Source: Nocardioides halotolerans DSM 19273 (lineage in GTDB: Bacteria > Actinomycetota > Actinomycetes > Propionibacteriales > Nocardioidaceae). From it: a stretch of 64,000 bases of DNA. Position 1 is the stretch's first letter, and each line of letters begins with the position of its first letter. Below are positions 34,906 through 43,893 of this stretch, in pieces. The notes beneath the pieces were generated by a model. That model ran no database searches, was not told the DNA's origin, and saw only the letters and a list, made by a program, of their open reading frames with translations. Position numbers and translations under genes: made by a program. The stretch is from assembly GCF_000422805.1 (NCBI RefSeq), contig NZ_AUGT01000009.1, positions 196,727 to 260,726 on the forward strand, given 5' to 3'.

Positions 34906-36254
34906 GACGTCCTGCCTCGCAGCAGCTTGCCGCCGTGGGTGTCGATGCTCTCGACGAACGTGATGCTCCGCGGCCGGTGCGCGGGCGGGTCGCCGGCGAA
35001 CTCCTCGCGGATCGCGGCGTCGACCGCGTCGGCGTCGGCACCGCCGCCGAGCACGACGTCGAGCGCGACCACCTGGCCGACGAGCGCATTCGGCCGGCCG
35101 TGCGCGTGGGCGAGGGCGACACCGGGCACGCGGGCGACGCGCTCCTCGATGGGCAGCGGGTGCACCTTCACGCCGCCGACGTTGATGACCTCCGTCGCCC
35201 GGCCCCGGAAGTGGATCCGGTCGCCGACCACCTCGACGAGGTCGCCGGTGGCGCGCCAGCCGTCGTCGGGCACGGGCTCGTCGCCGTAGTAGCCGAGCAT
35301 CGAGGAGCGCGAGCGCACCCACAGCTCGCCATCGAGGATGCGGAGCTCGGCCTCGCCGTCGGTCTCGTCGAGCACGCTGAGCGGCAGCCCGACCTCGCCG
35401 TCCCTGACGCTGATGCTGAGCCCCATCTCGGTCGCGGCGTAAAGCTGCGAGATCCGCGCCCGCGAGAACGTCGCGCGCAGCGCCTCGACCACCGCCGACG
35501 GCACCGCCTCGCCGCCGAGCGTCACCTGCTCGAGCGGCGGGGGCGGCTCGCCGTCGGTGCGCAGCTCGGCGAGCAGGAAGCGCCAGAACGTCGGCGTGCC
35601 GCTGGCGTGGGTGACCCCGAACCGGCGCATCGCCTCGAGCCCGTCGCGCGGCTGGAACGAGCGGCCGGCGGCCAGCGTGGCGCGGGCCGCTGCGACGTGC
35701 AGCAGCATCTGCAGCCCGGCGAACTGGTTGGGCGCGTAGGCCAGCAGCCACCGCTGCTCGGGGGTGGGGCGGATGCGGAGGGCGACCCGCAGGATCCGCG
35801 ACCAGTCGTGCCTCGCGGCCTGGGGGCGGCCGCTGGTGGTGCCGGAGGTCAGCACCAGCAGCGGCCGCGGCCCGTCGGGCACCGGACCGTCCTCCCGCTC
35901 TGCGCCGGCCCACAGCTCGTCGGGGCACAGCAGCCCCGGGCCGGGCAGCTCGCGCGTGGTGGCCAGCAGGTCGTGGTCGAGGCGCTCGCGCAGCTCGGCC
36001 ACGGTCTCCTCGGTGGCGGCCACGGGGTAGACGCACGACTCGACCTGCGCGAGCGAGCAGGCGGCCAGCAGCGCCCAGACCGTCGCGTGGTCGGGGTCGA
36101 GCACGGCGAGGCGGCGTACGCCGCGGGCGCGGAGCTCGGCCGCCGCGGTCTCGGCGCGGGCCACCAGCTCGGCGTACGTCGTCACGCCGGCCGCGCTGGC
36201 CAGCGCCACGCGGTGGGGTGCCTCCTCCGCGGCCGCGCGGAGCAGCTCGATCAT
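34902..36254 (-). CDS. AMP-binding adenylate-forming enzyme (acyl-ACP ligase-like)
   Basis: The 450-residue ANL-superfamily enzyme activates a carboxylate as acyl-adenylate. Motifs are VLTSGTTSGRPQAAR (P-loop), YAATEMGLSI, TGDLVEVVGDRIHFRGR (hinge) and the terminal catalytic lysine in GGKLLRG. It is shorter than usual acyl-CoA synthetases (500-550). It lies between an ACP and an SDR with 4-bp overlaps on both sides, so loading the neighbouring ACP is the likely role. The acyl substrate is unknown. Confidence 0.87.
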   Translation of the reverse strand: MIELLRAAAEEAPHRVALASAAGVTTYAELVARAETAAAELRARGVRRLAVLDPDHATVWALLAACSLAQVESCVYPVAATEETVAELRERLDHDLLATTRELPGPGLLCPDELWAGAEREDGPVPDGPRPLLVLTSGTTSGRPQAARHDWSRILRVALRIRPTPEQRWLLAYAPNQFAGLQMLLHVAAARATLAAGRSFQPRDGLEAMRRFGVTHASGTPTFWRFLLAELRTDGEPPPPLEQVTLGGEAVPSAVVEALRATFSRARISQLYAATEMGLSISVRDGEVGLPLSVLDETDGEAELRILDGELWVRSRSSMLGYYGDEPVPDDGWRATGDLVEVVGDRIHFRGRATEVINVGGVKVHPLPIEERVARVPGVALAHAHGRPNALVGQVVALDVVLGGGADADAVDAAIREEFAGDPPAHRPRSITFVESIDTHGGKLLRGRTS

Positions 36255-36502
36255 GGCGTCGTGGCGGCCTCGTAGAACGCCAGCACGTCGCCCACGGTCT
36301 GGGGGAGGTCGCCGCCCGCCGAGAACGGGTCGCGGCCGTAGGTGTCCTCCAGCACGACGGACAGCTCGGCGGCCTCGAGCGAGTCGAGCGCGAGGCCGTC
36401 GCCGAAGAGTGCGAGGTCGTCGGGCAGGTCGTCGCGCCCCTTCTTGACGCGCACCAGGAAGTCGCTGACGGTCTGGCGCACGGTGGTCGTCTCGCTGCTC
36501 AC
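36251..36502 (-). CDS. Acyl carrier protein
   Basis: The 83-residue acidic helical protein has the phosphopantetheine attachment motif in GLALDSLEAAEL (Ser41). The length is normal for an ACP. The start is GTG 36502, chosen because it gives a standard ACP. Its stop overlaps the adenylase ATG. It is divergent from the acyltransferase gene, 42 bp away. Confidence 0.85.
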   Translation of the reverse strand: MSSETTTVRQTVSDFLVRVKKGRDDLPDDLALFGDGLALDSLEAAELSVVLEDTYGRDPFSAGGDLPQTVGDVLAFYEAATTP

Positions 36503-36544
36503 GAACCGCAAACGAGCCGGATTCCAGATGGCTACGATCCCCGG

Positions 36545-37240
36545 GTGCAGCTCCTCTGGGCGCTCCTGGTCTGCTACCTGCCCTCGCCCCTGGCGAGGCG
36601 GGTCGCCAGGGTCGCCCTCGGCTGGGACATCCACCCCACGGCGTACCTCGGCCGGAGCCTGATCCGCGTCGGCCACGTGAGCATGGGGCCGCGCGCGATC
36701 ATCGGCCCGCGCAACAACATCCGCGGCCTGTCCGAGCTGCGGATGGCCGAGGACAGCAACATCGCGACCCGCAACTCGATCACCGCGTTCCCCAAGGCCG
36801 CGGAGCTGTCGAAGGACGTGTTCCCGCACTCGCCGGACCGCGAGCCGGTGCTCGTCCTCGGCGTCGGCGCGAAGGTGACCGACAACCACGAGATCGACTG
36901 CTCCGACCGCGTCGAGCTGGGTCGGCACGCGGCGCTCGCCGGGTTCTCGTCGCAGGTCCTGACCCACAGCCTCAACCTGGTCACCGACCGGCAGACCACC
37001 GGCGCGGTCGTGCTCGGCGACCACTGCGCGGTGATGTCGGGCTGCATCCTGCAGAGCGGCACCCGGGTCCCGGCGCGCGCGATCATCTCGGCCGGCTCGG
37101 TGGTGACGACGAGGCTGACCACCGAGCAGGCGCTCTACCGCGGCAACCCGGCCGAGCTGGTGCGCGAGCTGCCCGACCACCTCGCCTACTTCCACCGCGG
37201 CGAGGGGCCGGCGGAAGAACTCGACGCCGGCGCTGGTTGA
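36545..37240 (+). CDS. Left-handed beta-helix acyltransferase
   Basis: The 231-residue protein has a short hydrophobic N-terminus and then hexapeptide repeats of a left-handed beta helix (IGPRNNIRG, VVLGDHCAVMSGCILQSG, RAIISAGSVV), as in sugar O- or N-acetyltransferases. It starts at GTG 36545; TACGAT (36533-36538) is 6 nt upstream, so it is likely leaderless. Divergence from the ACP-adenylase-SDR operon suggests it may use that operon's acyl-ACP as donor for a sugar. Confidence 0.82.
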   Translation: MQLLWALLVCYLPSPLARRVARVALGWDIHPTAYLGRSLIRVGHVSMGPRAIIGPRNNIRGLSELRMAEDSNIATRNSITAFPKAAELSKDVFPHSPDREPVLVLGVGAKVTDNHEIDCSDRVELGRHAALAGFSSQVLTHSLNLVTDRQTTGAVVLGDHCAVMSGCILQSGTRVPARAIISAGSVVTTRLTTEQALYRGNPAELVRELPDHLAYFHRGEGPAEELDAGAG

Positions 37241-37247
37241 CCACGAC

Positions 37248-37697
37248 GTGAGCAGCGGGATGTACGTCGTGCTGGCCGCGGTGCTGGTCGCGCTCGCGGC
37301 CGGCGGCGCGCTGGCGCTGCGCAACGGGCGGTTCCGCGGCACCCACGCCGTGCGCGGGGCGGAGGAGGCGAGCGGAGCGGGCCCGGCCTCGGCCTTGGAG
37401 GGCTCGCCGTGGCAGGAGCAGCTCGGCGAGCGGGCCACGCTGCTGCAGTTCTCCTCGGCGTTCTGCGCGCCGTGCCGCGCGACCCGCCGCGTGCTGACCG
37501 ACGTCGCCGAGCAGGTGCCGGGCGTCATCCACATCGAGGTCGACGCGGAGCACCACCTCGACGTCGTACGCCGGATGGGCATCCTGCGCACCCCGACCAC
37601 GCTGGTGCTCGACGCCCGGGGCCACGAGGTCGTCCGGGCCTCCGGAGCGCCGACCAGGGCGCAGGTCTACGACGCGCTCGCCGCCGCGCTTCCCTGA
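37248..37697 (+). CDS. Membrane-anchored thioredoxin-like protein
   Basis: The 149-residue protein has an N-terminal membrane helix (about 4-24) and a thioredoxin fold with the active site FCAPC (Cys73, Cys76) and the cis-proline loop RTPTTLV. It resembles ThiX-type proteins that in mycobacteria lie beside DUF4395, cysA2 and sseC. Here those partners are 12 kb away. The start is GTG, 7 bp after the acyltransferase stop. Confidence 0.88.
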   Translation: MSSGMYVVLAAVLVALAAGGALALRNGRFRGTHAVRGAEEASGAGPASALEGSPWQEQLGERATLLQFSSAFCAPCRATRRVLTDVAEQVPGVIHIEVDAEHHLDVVRRMGILRTPTTLVLDARGHEVVRASGAPTRAQVYDALAAALP

Positions 37698-37736
37698 CCC
37701 GGCGTGACACCCGGCTCCGGTGGCCGTTGACTCCCC

Positions 37737-39014
37737 GTGTCCACGGCGACGGGAGAGCAGGTGAGCGTGAGCGACGGCGCGCCGTCCTCGGCCGGCCGCC
37801 GGCTGCGGACGATCACCGTCGACCAGGCGATCTCCAGCGCGTCCAACGTCCTCGTCTCGGTCCTGGCCGCCCGGGCCCTCGGGGTGTCCGACTTCGGGTG
37901 GTTCGGGCTGGTGCTCATCACCTACGTCGCCACGCAGGGAGCCGCGCGCGCCCTCGTCGGTGAGCCCCTCCTCGTCCGGCCCGCGGAGGCGGAGAGTCGC
38001 CCGGGCGAGGCGATCGGCACCGGGCTGGTGCTCTCGGCCGGCATCGCCGTCCTGGTGGTCGCCGTCGGCCTGCTCACCTCGCTGGCGCAGCGCGACCTCG
38101 GGCTCGGACTGGTGGCGCTGGGCGTCTTCATCCCGCTGGTCTTTCTGCAGGACCTCGGCCGCTACCTCGCCTTCGCGACCCACCGGCCCGGCCGGGCGCT
38201 GGTGCTCGACCTGACCTGGCTCGGACTGCTGGTGGTCGCGGTCGGAGCCGTGCTCGTCTCGGGCTCGGAGAGCCTCGTGGTCTTCGTGGTCGCGTGGGCC
38301 GGGTCGGGCGCGGTCGCCGGGCTGCTGACGCCGCTGCCCTACCGTCGTTCCCCCGTCCGGCTGGGCCTCGGCTGGCTGCGGGAGACCTGGCCGTTCTCGT
38401 GGCGCTACGCGCTGTCGTTCGCGTCGATGCAGGCCGCGTCGCTCGGCGTCTCGGTCGCGATCGTCGGCATCGCGGGGTCGCGGGCGCTGGGCGCGGTGCG
38501 GGGGGCGCTCCTGCTGCTGGGCCCGTTCACGCAGCTTCAGGCGGCGGCGATCGCGGCCGGGGTCGCCGAGGTGTCGCGGATGCCGGCCGAGGCCGCGGCG
38601 GTGGCGCGGCACGTGCGGCGTACGACGGCCCTGACCGCCGGCGCCGCGGTCGCGAACGCCGTGGTCCTGCTGCTGCTCCCCGACGCCCTCGGCCGGCTGG
38701 TGCTCGGCGCGACGTGGGCGCCGACCGAGCGGCTGCTGTGGCCGGCGTGCGTGCAGATGGTGATGCTCGGGCTGATCAGCGGCGTCCGGTCGGCGCTGCT
38801 CGGGCTCAAGGTCGTGCGCACCACCACCGCCCTCGACGTGTCCGGCACGGCGATCACGCTCGGCGCGACCGTGGTCGGCGCGTTCGTCGACGGGTCGCTG
38901 GGAGCGTTCTGGTTCCTCGCGGCGGGGCAGGCCGTCGTTGCGATCATGTGGTGGGGTGCCTACCTCCGCCGCGCCCACCCCGACCCCTCGAGGAGCGAGC
39001 AAGTCCCGTGCTGA
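37737..39014 (+). CDS. Polysaccharide flippase-like membrane protein
   Basis: The 425-residue protein has about twelve hydrophobic helices and the general look of MOP-superfamily Wzx flippases, including an N-terminal ARALGVSDFGWFGL-type segment. It would move a lipid-linked glycan across the membrane. It is first of three overlapping plus-strand genes (flippase, acetyltransferase, methyltransferase). The start is GTG 37737; in-frame GTGs slightly downstream are alternatives. The exact cargo is unknown. Confidence 0.8.
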   Translation: MSTATGEQVSVSDGAPSSAGRRLRTITVDQAISSASNVLVSVLAARALGVSDFGWFGLVLITYVATQGAARALVGEPLLVRPAEAESRPGEAIGTGLVLSAGIAVLVVAVGLLTSLAQRDLGLGLVALGVFIPLVFLQDLGRYLAFATHRPGRALVLDLTWLGLLVVAVGAVLVSGSESLVVFVVAWAGSGAVAGLLTPLPYRRSPVRLGLGWLRETWPFSWRYALSFASMQAASLGVSVAIVGIAGSRALGAVRGALLLLGPFTQLQAAAIAAGVAEVSRMPAEAAAVARHVRRTTALTAGAAVANAVVLLLLPDALGRLVLGATWAPTERLLWPACVQMVMLGLISGVRSALLGLKVVRTTTALDVSGTAITLGATVVGAFVDGSLGAFWFLAAGQAVVAIMWWGAYLRRAHPDPSRSEQVPC

Positions 39015-39646
39015 CCTTCCTCCGCTGGCTGCGCCACGCCCTGCGGCGCGCCCATGACGCCGTGATCGGGGCGAACCTCGCCCAGCAGCGCCGGCTCGTG
39101 AAGCAGGGCCGGATGACGATCGGCCAGCACACCTACGGCATCCCCGTGATCAAGAGCTACGACCACGACACGACCAGGCTGGTCGTGGGCTCCTACTCCG
39201 CCCTGTCGGAGGAGGCGATCGTGATGCTCGGCGGCGAGCACGCGATCGACCGGGTCACGACCTTCCCGCTGCGGATGCGCTTCAAGCTGCCCGGTGCGGG
39301 GCAGGACGGCATCCCCGTGCCGACCGGTGACACCCGCATCGGCAGCGACGTCTGGCTGACCATGCGGACCTTCGTGCGCAGCGGCGTCACCATCGGAGAC
39401 GGCGCGATCATCGCGTCGGGCGCGGTGGTCAACAGGGACGTCCCGCCCTACGCCATCGTGGGCGGCAACCCGGCCAAGGTGATCCGCTACCGGTTCAGCG
39501 AGGAGCAGATCGCGGCGCTGCTCGAGATCCGGTGGTGGGACTGGCCCGACGACCTGGTGCTCGAGGCGGTGCCACTGCTCAGCGGCACCGACATCGACGA
39601 GTTCATCTCGTGGGCCCGCGACCAGCGGGCGAAGGGGCGCTGCTGA
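39008..39646 (+). CDS. CatB-family O-acetyltransferase
   Basis: The 212-residue enzyme is a hexapeptide-repeat acetyltransferase of the CatB/xenobiotic group. Typical features are VVGSYSALSEEAIVMLGG, TRIGSDVWL, the repeats VTIGDGAIIASGAVVNRDV and YAIVGGNPAKVIRYRF. In this cluster it probably acetylates a sugar. The GTG start overlaps the flippase gene by 7 bp, and the stop overlaps the next ATG by 1 bp. Confidence 0.88.
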   Translation: MLTFLRWLRHALRRAHDAVIGANLAQQRRLVKQGRMTIGQHTYGIPVIKSYDHDTTRLVVGSYSALSEEAIVMLGGEHAIDRVTTFPLRMRFKLPGAGQDGIPVPTGDTRIGSDVWLTMRTFVRSGVTIGDGAIIASGAVVNRDVPPYAIVGGNPAKVIRYRFSEEQIAALLEIRWWDWPDDLVLEAVPLLSGTDIDEFISWARDQRAKGRC

Positions 39647-40470
39647 TGAGCGACGTGCCGCTCCCGGACGAGCAGGTGCTGCGGGCGCAGGACCAGGCGC
39701 ACGCCGAGGGCCACGACTACGTCAAGGGCTCGCCGCACCTGCGGCACCCGAGGCTGCGCGCCGACATCGAGGCTCGGCTGAGCCGGTTGGTCCGCGACGC
39801 GGTCGCGCGCACCGGTGGCTGCCGGGTGCTCGAGATCGGCGCGGGTCACGGCACCTTCACCCACACGCTTCTGGCGGCCGGTGCCACGGTCACCGTCACC
39901 GAGGCCAGCAAGGCCAGCGCCGAGCACCTGGCCCACGAGTTCGCGGGCGACGAGCGGGTCCAGGTCGTGCACGACGAGAGCGGCACGTTCCTGCTCGACC
40001 AGGCCGCACGCTGGGACCTCGCCGTGCTCATCAGCGTCGTCCACCACATCCCCGACTACCTCGCGTTCTTCCGCGGGCTGCAGGACGTGGTGGCCGTGGG
40101 CGGCGCGATCTTCACCGTCCAGGACCCGCTCTGGTACCCTCGCCGCTCGCGGACCTCACACCTGGTCAGCCGGGGCGGCTACTTCGCCTGGCGGCTCGCG
40201 CAGGGCAACTACCGGCGCGGGCTTGCGACCCGGGTACGCCGGCTGCGCGGCGGCTACAGCGAGACCGCCGAGTCCGACCTGGTCGAGTACCACGTGGTCC
40301 GGCAGGGTTGCGACGAGCAGGCCATCGAGGCGCTGCTCGCGGAGCGGTTCGACGTCGAGGTCTTCACCTACTGGTCCCACCAGTCGCCGCTGCTGCAGCA
40401 CGCCTTCGAGCGCGGCCGGCTGCGCTCCGACTTCGGGGTCGAGGCGACGCGCCGCCGGCGTCCCGACTAG
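39646..40470 (+). CDS. SAM-dependent methyltransferase (glycan cluster)
   Basis: The 274-residue enzyme has the SAM motif RVLEIGAGHGTFTHTLLAAG and a motif II region LAVLISVVHHIPDYLAFF. It is coupled to the acetyltransferase gene through TGATG. A sugar or lipid-linked glycan is the likely target. It is distinct in sequence from the two other cluster methyltransferases. Confidence 0.85.
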   Translation: MSDVPLPDEQVLRAQDQAHAEGHDYVKGSPHLRHPRLRADIEARLSRLVRDAVARTGGCRVLEIGAGHGTFTHTLLAAGATVTVTEASKASAEHLAHEFAGDERVQVVHDESGTFLLDQAARWDLAVLISVVHHIPDYLAFFRGLQDVVAVGGAIFTVQDPLWYPRRSRTSHLVSRGGYFAWRLAQGNYRRGLATRVRRLRGGYSETAESDLVEYHVVRQGCDEQAIEALLAERFDVEVFTYWSHQSPLLQHAFERGRLRSDFGVEATRRRRPD

Positions 40471-40475
40471 CCCCC

Positions 40476-41333
40476 TCAGCTCTTGCGCCAGTAGGCGCCG
40501 AACTCGTCGATCTGGACGATCTCGTCGGTGATCCCGTGCCGGGCGCGGTAGTCGTGCACCGCCTGGCCGGCCTGCGAGGCGTGGCTGCCGAAGTCGTCGA
40601 TGATGCAGAAGCCACCCGGGGACAGCTTGGGGTAGAGCGGCTCGAGCGCCTGGATGGTCGACTCGTACATGTCGCCGTCGAGGCGCATCAGGGCGAGCCG
40701 CTCGACCGGTGCCGTCGGGAGCGTGTCCTTGAACCAGCCCACCAGGAACCGCACGCGGTCGTCGAGCAGCCCGTAGCGCTCGAAGTTGTGGCGCACCTGG
40801 TCGGCACCGACGGCGAGACCGGTCTGCTCGTGCAGCCGGTCGCCCGCGTCGGCCGGGTAGCGCGCGGCGTCGGGGGCGGGCAGCCCCTCGAACGAGTCGG
40901 CCAGCCACACGGTCCGCGTCGTGTCGCCCCACGCCCTCAGGTTGGCCTTCATGAAGATGCACGCACCGCCGCGCCAGACGCCGGTCTCGATGAGATCGCC
41001 CGGCACGTCGTCGGCGACGATCTGCGCGATGCACTCCTGGATGTTGGTCATCCGGCGCAGCCCGATCATCGACTCCGCCCGGGACGGCCAGTCGAGGCCG
41101 TTCTCGCGCAGCGTCGGGTCGTAGGGCTTCTTGTAGGCGATCTCCAGGTTGGCCTTCTGCGCGAGGTCGCCGACGGCCGCGGCCACCCGCTTCTTGAAGG
41201 ACGGTGAGCCGGCGGTCCGCACGCCCCCGAGGATCGAGTCGTTGTCCTCCGCCAGGGCGCCCGTCAGGCTGCGCTTGGTCAGGTCGAGGTAGAGCGAACG
41301 CAGCTCGGCGGTGAGCGCCGCGGAGCCGGCCAT
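40476..41333 (-). CDS. TylF/MycF-family O-methyltransferase
   Basis: The 285-residue protein belongs to the macrocin O-methyltransferase family, Mg-dependent sugar O-methyltransferases. Signature segments are MIGLRRMTNIQECI, DLIETGVWRGGACIFM, WLADSFEGLP, LMRLDGDMYEST and the metal-binding IIDDFGSH. It likely methylates a deoxyhexose in the surface glycan. ATG 41333 fits; a GTG at 41345 is an alternative. It is divergent from the adjacent glycosyltransferase. Confidence 0.9.
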   Translation of the reverse strand: MAGSAALTAELRSLYLDLTKRSLTGALAEDNDSILGGVRTAGSPSFKKRVAAAVGDLAQKANLEIAYKKPYDPTLRENGLDWPSRAESMIGLRRMTNIQECIAQIVADDVPGDLIETGVWRGGACIFMKANLRAWGDTTRTVWLADSFEGLPAPDAARYPADAGDRLHEQTGLAVGADQVRHNFERYGLLDDRVRFLVGWFKDTLPTAPVERLALMRLDGDMYESTIQALEPLYPKLSPGGFCIIDDFGSHASQAGQAVHDYRARHGITDEIVQIDEFGAYWRKS

Positions 41334-41387
41334 GGAGTCGAGCACGGTAGGACAACGCCGACGTGGACGGACCGTTACTGTGCAGCC

Positions 41388-42599
41388 GTGCCGGACCAGC
41401 GGATGGCCTACTGCACCATCTTGTCGACCAACTACCTCGCCAAGGCACTCACGCTCGCCGACACCCTGCAGCGGCACCACCCGGGGGCCCGGCTGACGGT
41501 CCTGGTCATCGACTCCCCGGATGCCGCGCAGCTCGCCGGCGTGCGCCGGGACGGCGTGGACGTCGTCGGCACCGACGTGCTCGGGCTGCCCCACCGCGAC
41601 GTGCTGCGGCTGGCGACGATCTACGACCTCGTGGAGTTCGCGACGGCGGTCAAGCCGCTGCTGCTCAAGGGGCTGCTCCAGGGCGCCGACCAGGCGGCGT
41701 ACCTCGACCCCGACACCTACGTCACCAGCCCGATGACCGAGCTCTCGCCGGCGCTCGAGGCGACCGAGGGCGGCATCCTGCTGACCCCGCACTTCCTGGA
41801 GCCGGTGCCGCCGGACGCGGAGCTCCAGGAGACCCACCTGCTCACGGTCGGCGTCTACAACCTCGGCTTCTGCGCGGTGGACCGCAGGGCGCTGCCGTTC
41901 CTCGACTGGTGGTGGGGGCACCTCGTCGACGAGTGCCTGTGGGAGCCGCTCTCCGGGCTGTTCGTCGACCAGAAGTGGTGCGACATCGGGTCGGTCATGT
42001 TCCGCGCCGGCGCCTGGCAGCACCGGGGCTACAACGTCAGCGTGACCAACCTCCACGAGCGGCCGCTGATGCTCGACGGCGAGGGGTTCGGCTTCGTGGG
42101 GCACCCCGACCGGCTCCGGCTCTTCCACTTCCATGCGTTCGACACCGCAGCTCCCACCGAGCTCTCGACCCGGCTGGCGTCGTCCACCGCACACCTGCGG
42201 ACCGAGGGCACCGCGATCGACGCGCTCTGCCGCGAGTACGCCGCCGCGCTGGTCGAGCACGAGCGCTCGCTCCCGGCCGCGGCGCCGTACCCCTACGCCA
42301 CCGACGCCCGCGGCCGGACCATCTCGCGCCACCTGCGGCGCGCCTGGCGGATCCAGGCCGGCGACCTGCCCGAGGGCGCCGACCCGCTGCCCTCGCCCTT
42401 CCTCGCCGAGGAGGCGGACGCGTTCGAGGCCTGGCGGCGCCGCGCCCTCAAGACCGAGGCCAGGGAGCTCGCCGGCGATGTCATGAAGAGCGCCCGCCTG
42501 GCCTTCCCCGACGAGTACGGCCGCCTCCGCAAGCGGTTCCCCCAGGTCGCCGACGCCGTCCGCGGCAGGGTGTTCAGACCCGGCGGGATCTGGAAGTAG
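41388..42599 (+). CDS. Glycosyltransferase, GT-A type (family 8-like)
   Basis: The 403-residue protein begins MAYCTILSTNYLAKALTLADTL and carries a DxD-type motif in AAYLDPDTYV, a pattern of GT-A glycosyltransferases. A second conserved block (LTVGVYNLGFCAVDR, FVDQKWCDIG) lies in the middle. The last 100 residues are helical and charged. It starts at GTG 41388, 6 nt after TACTGT (41376-41381), a leaderless arrangement. Donor and acceptor are unknown. Confidence 0.85.
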   Translation: MPDQRMAYCTILSTNYLAKALTLADTLQRHHPGARLTVLVIDSPDAAQLAGVRRDGVDVVGTDVLGLPHRDVLRLATIYDLVEFATAVKPLLLKGLLQGADQAAYLDPDTYVTSPMTELSPALEATEGGILLTPHFLEPVPPDAELQETHLLTVGVYNLGFCAVDRRALPFLDWWWGHLVDECLWEPLSGLFVDQKWCDIGSVMFRAGAWQHRGYNVSVTNLHERPLMLDGEGFGFVGHPDRLRLFHFHAFDTAAPTELSTRLASSTAHLRTEGTAIDALCREYAAALVEHERSLPAAAPYPYATDARGRTISRHLRRAWRIQAGDLPEGADPLPSPFLAEEADAFEAWRRRALKTEARELAGDVMKSARLAFPDEYGRLRKRFPQVADAVRGRVFRPGGIWK

Positions 42600-42623
42600 G
42601 GGCCGGGCCGCCGGCCCGGGACC

Positions 42624-42686
42624 GATAGTCCCTGACGAGATGGCGGCCGACACGCCGTAGGCGGCGTCAGGACGTCAGGGACTATC
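42624..42686. repeat. Extragenic palindrome, family A copy 5
   Basis: Arms GATAGTCCCTGACG (42624-42637) and complement (42673-42686) flank a loop with CGACACGCCGT. It starts 24 bp after one glycosyltransferase stop; its second arm contains the TAG stop of the opposing glycosyltransferase at 42682-42684. Confidence 0.9.
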
Positions 42687-43893
42687 GGGCCGTGAGCTGG
42701 TCGAGCGCCGCGAGCACGCGTTCCGGGGGGATCGAGATGTCGCGGAGGACGCCGGTCATGGGGGTGGCGGCGCGGGGGTCGGGGTCCCCGGCGACGAGGT
42801 AGCGGTAGCCGATGCCTGCCGTGTCGGCGATCGCCCAGTAGCAGGGGTTGACGTAGTCGGGGGCGAACAGCTCGAGCAGGCGGGCGCCCGGCCGGGCGAA
42901 GACCAGGTTGGCCAGGGCGGCGCCGTGCGGGGCGACGATCGTGTCGGCGGCCGCGAAGTGGTCGATCTGCTCCTGCACCGAGACCGTGCCGGGGTCGAGG
43001 CGGGCGAAGCCGCGCTCGGCCAGCCGCGGCCACAGCTCGGCCTCCTCGACGTAGCGCCGGGTGTTCGGCGCGTCGCCGCGGGTGACATAGAGGCCGCGGG
43101 GGTACGCCGACAGGTCGGCCGAGGGCCGCAGGTGCGTGCGCAGCCAGTCGACCACCCAGCGCGGTGCCATCAGGTCCTGGTTGGGCGTCGAGGGGACCAG
43201 CAGCCGGTCCGGGGCGAGGCACGCGTGCTTCGCGACCTCGACGACGGGCAGGGCGTCGAGCCCGGTGAGCGCGAGCAGCTGGCGCTGGTAGCCCGTCCGC
43301 GTCGAGAGGTAGACCCCGTCGACCTCGACGTCGGGGCAGGCCTCGCGGAAGATCCCCCAGCGGGGCAGCAGGTCGGTGAGGAAGTGGTAGTAGTTCGTCG
43401 CGGTGCCGCGGGTGGCGAGGGAGAGCAGCGTGCCCGCGAAGGGCTGCGGCTCGGGCAGCCGGGGTCGCAGGAAGACCGGGTGCTCGCGCCAGGAGCCGAT
43501 CCCGAAGTAGCCGCTGGTCTCGTAGTCGAGCACCCGGCCGGGTGCGATCGCCGCGGCGTAGTCGCCGACCAGCAGCCCCCCGCGCACGTCGAGGACGTAG
43601 CGGGCCGACACCGTCCGGTGCAACCAGGGCTCGAAGGCGGCGTGCCCGGCCGGCTCACCCGCGGGCATCGCCCGGTCGAGGGTCTCGGGCGGCCCCCCTG
43701 GGTGCAGCACGACGTGGTCCGGGTCGAGCGCGGCCGTCTCGGCCGAGGTGGCCGTCGCGGACGTCGGGAGCGACCGGTCGCCGCTGCGCCGCGACGTGAG
43801 GCGGAAGACCGCCCCGAGCAGCCGGGTCGCCAGTCGGTGCAGCCGCTTCACGAGCGGCCAGAGGGGCTGCAGACGGCGGGGGAGCCGGCTCAC
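42682..43893 (-). CDS. Glycosyltransferase family 61 (DUF563)
   Basis: The 403-residue protein belongs to the DUF563/GT61 family. Motifs are TNYYHFLTDLLPRW, LYVTRGDAPNTRRYVEE and the core FAAADTIVAPHGAALANLVFARPG followed by LLELFAP. The start is GTG 43893, overlapping the upstream GT4 stop by GTGA. Its stop codon lies inside a family A palindrome. It is last in a minus-strand operon with gmd, a methyltransferase and a GT4 enzyme. Confidence 0.88.
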   Translation of the reverse strand: MSRLPRRLQPLWPLVKRLHRLATRLLGAVFRLTSRRSGDRSLPTSATATSAETAALDPDHVVLHPGGPPETLDRAMPAGEPAGHAAFEPWLHRTVSARYVLDVRGGLLVGDYAAAIAPGRVLDYETSGYFGIGSWREHPVFLRPRLPEPQPFAGTLLSLATRGTATNYYHFLTDLLPRWGIFREACPDVEVDGVYLSTRTGYQRQLLALTGLDALPVVEVAKHACLAPDRLLVPSTPNQDLMAPRWVVDWLRTHLRPSADLSAYPRGLYVTRGDAPNTRRYVEEAELWPRLAERGFARLDPGTVSVQEQIDHFAAADTIVAPHGAALANLVFARPGARLLELFAPDYVNPCYWAIADTAGIGYRYLVAGDPDPRAATPMTGVLRDISIPPERVLAALDQLTAR

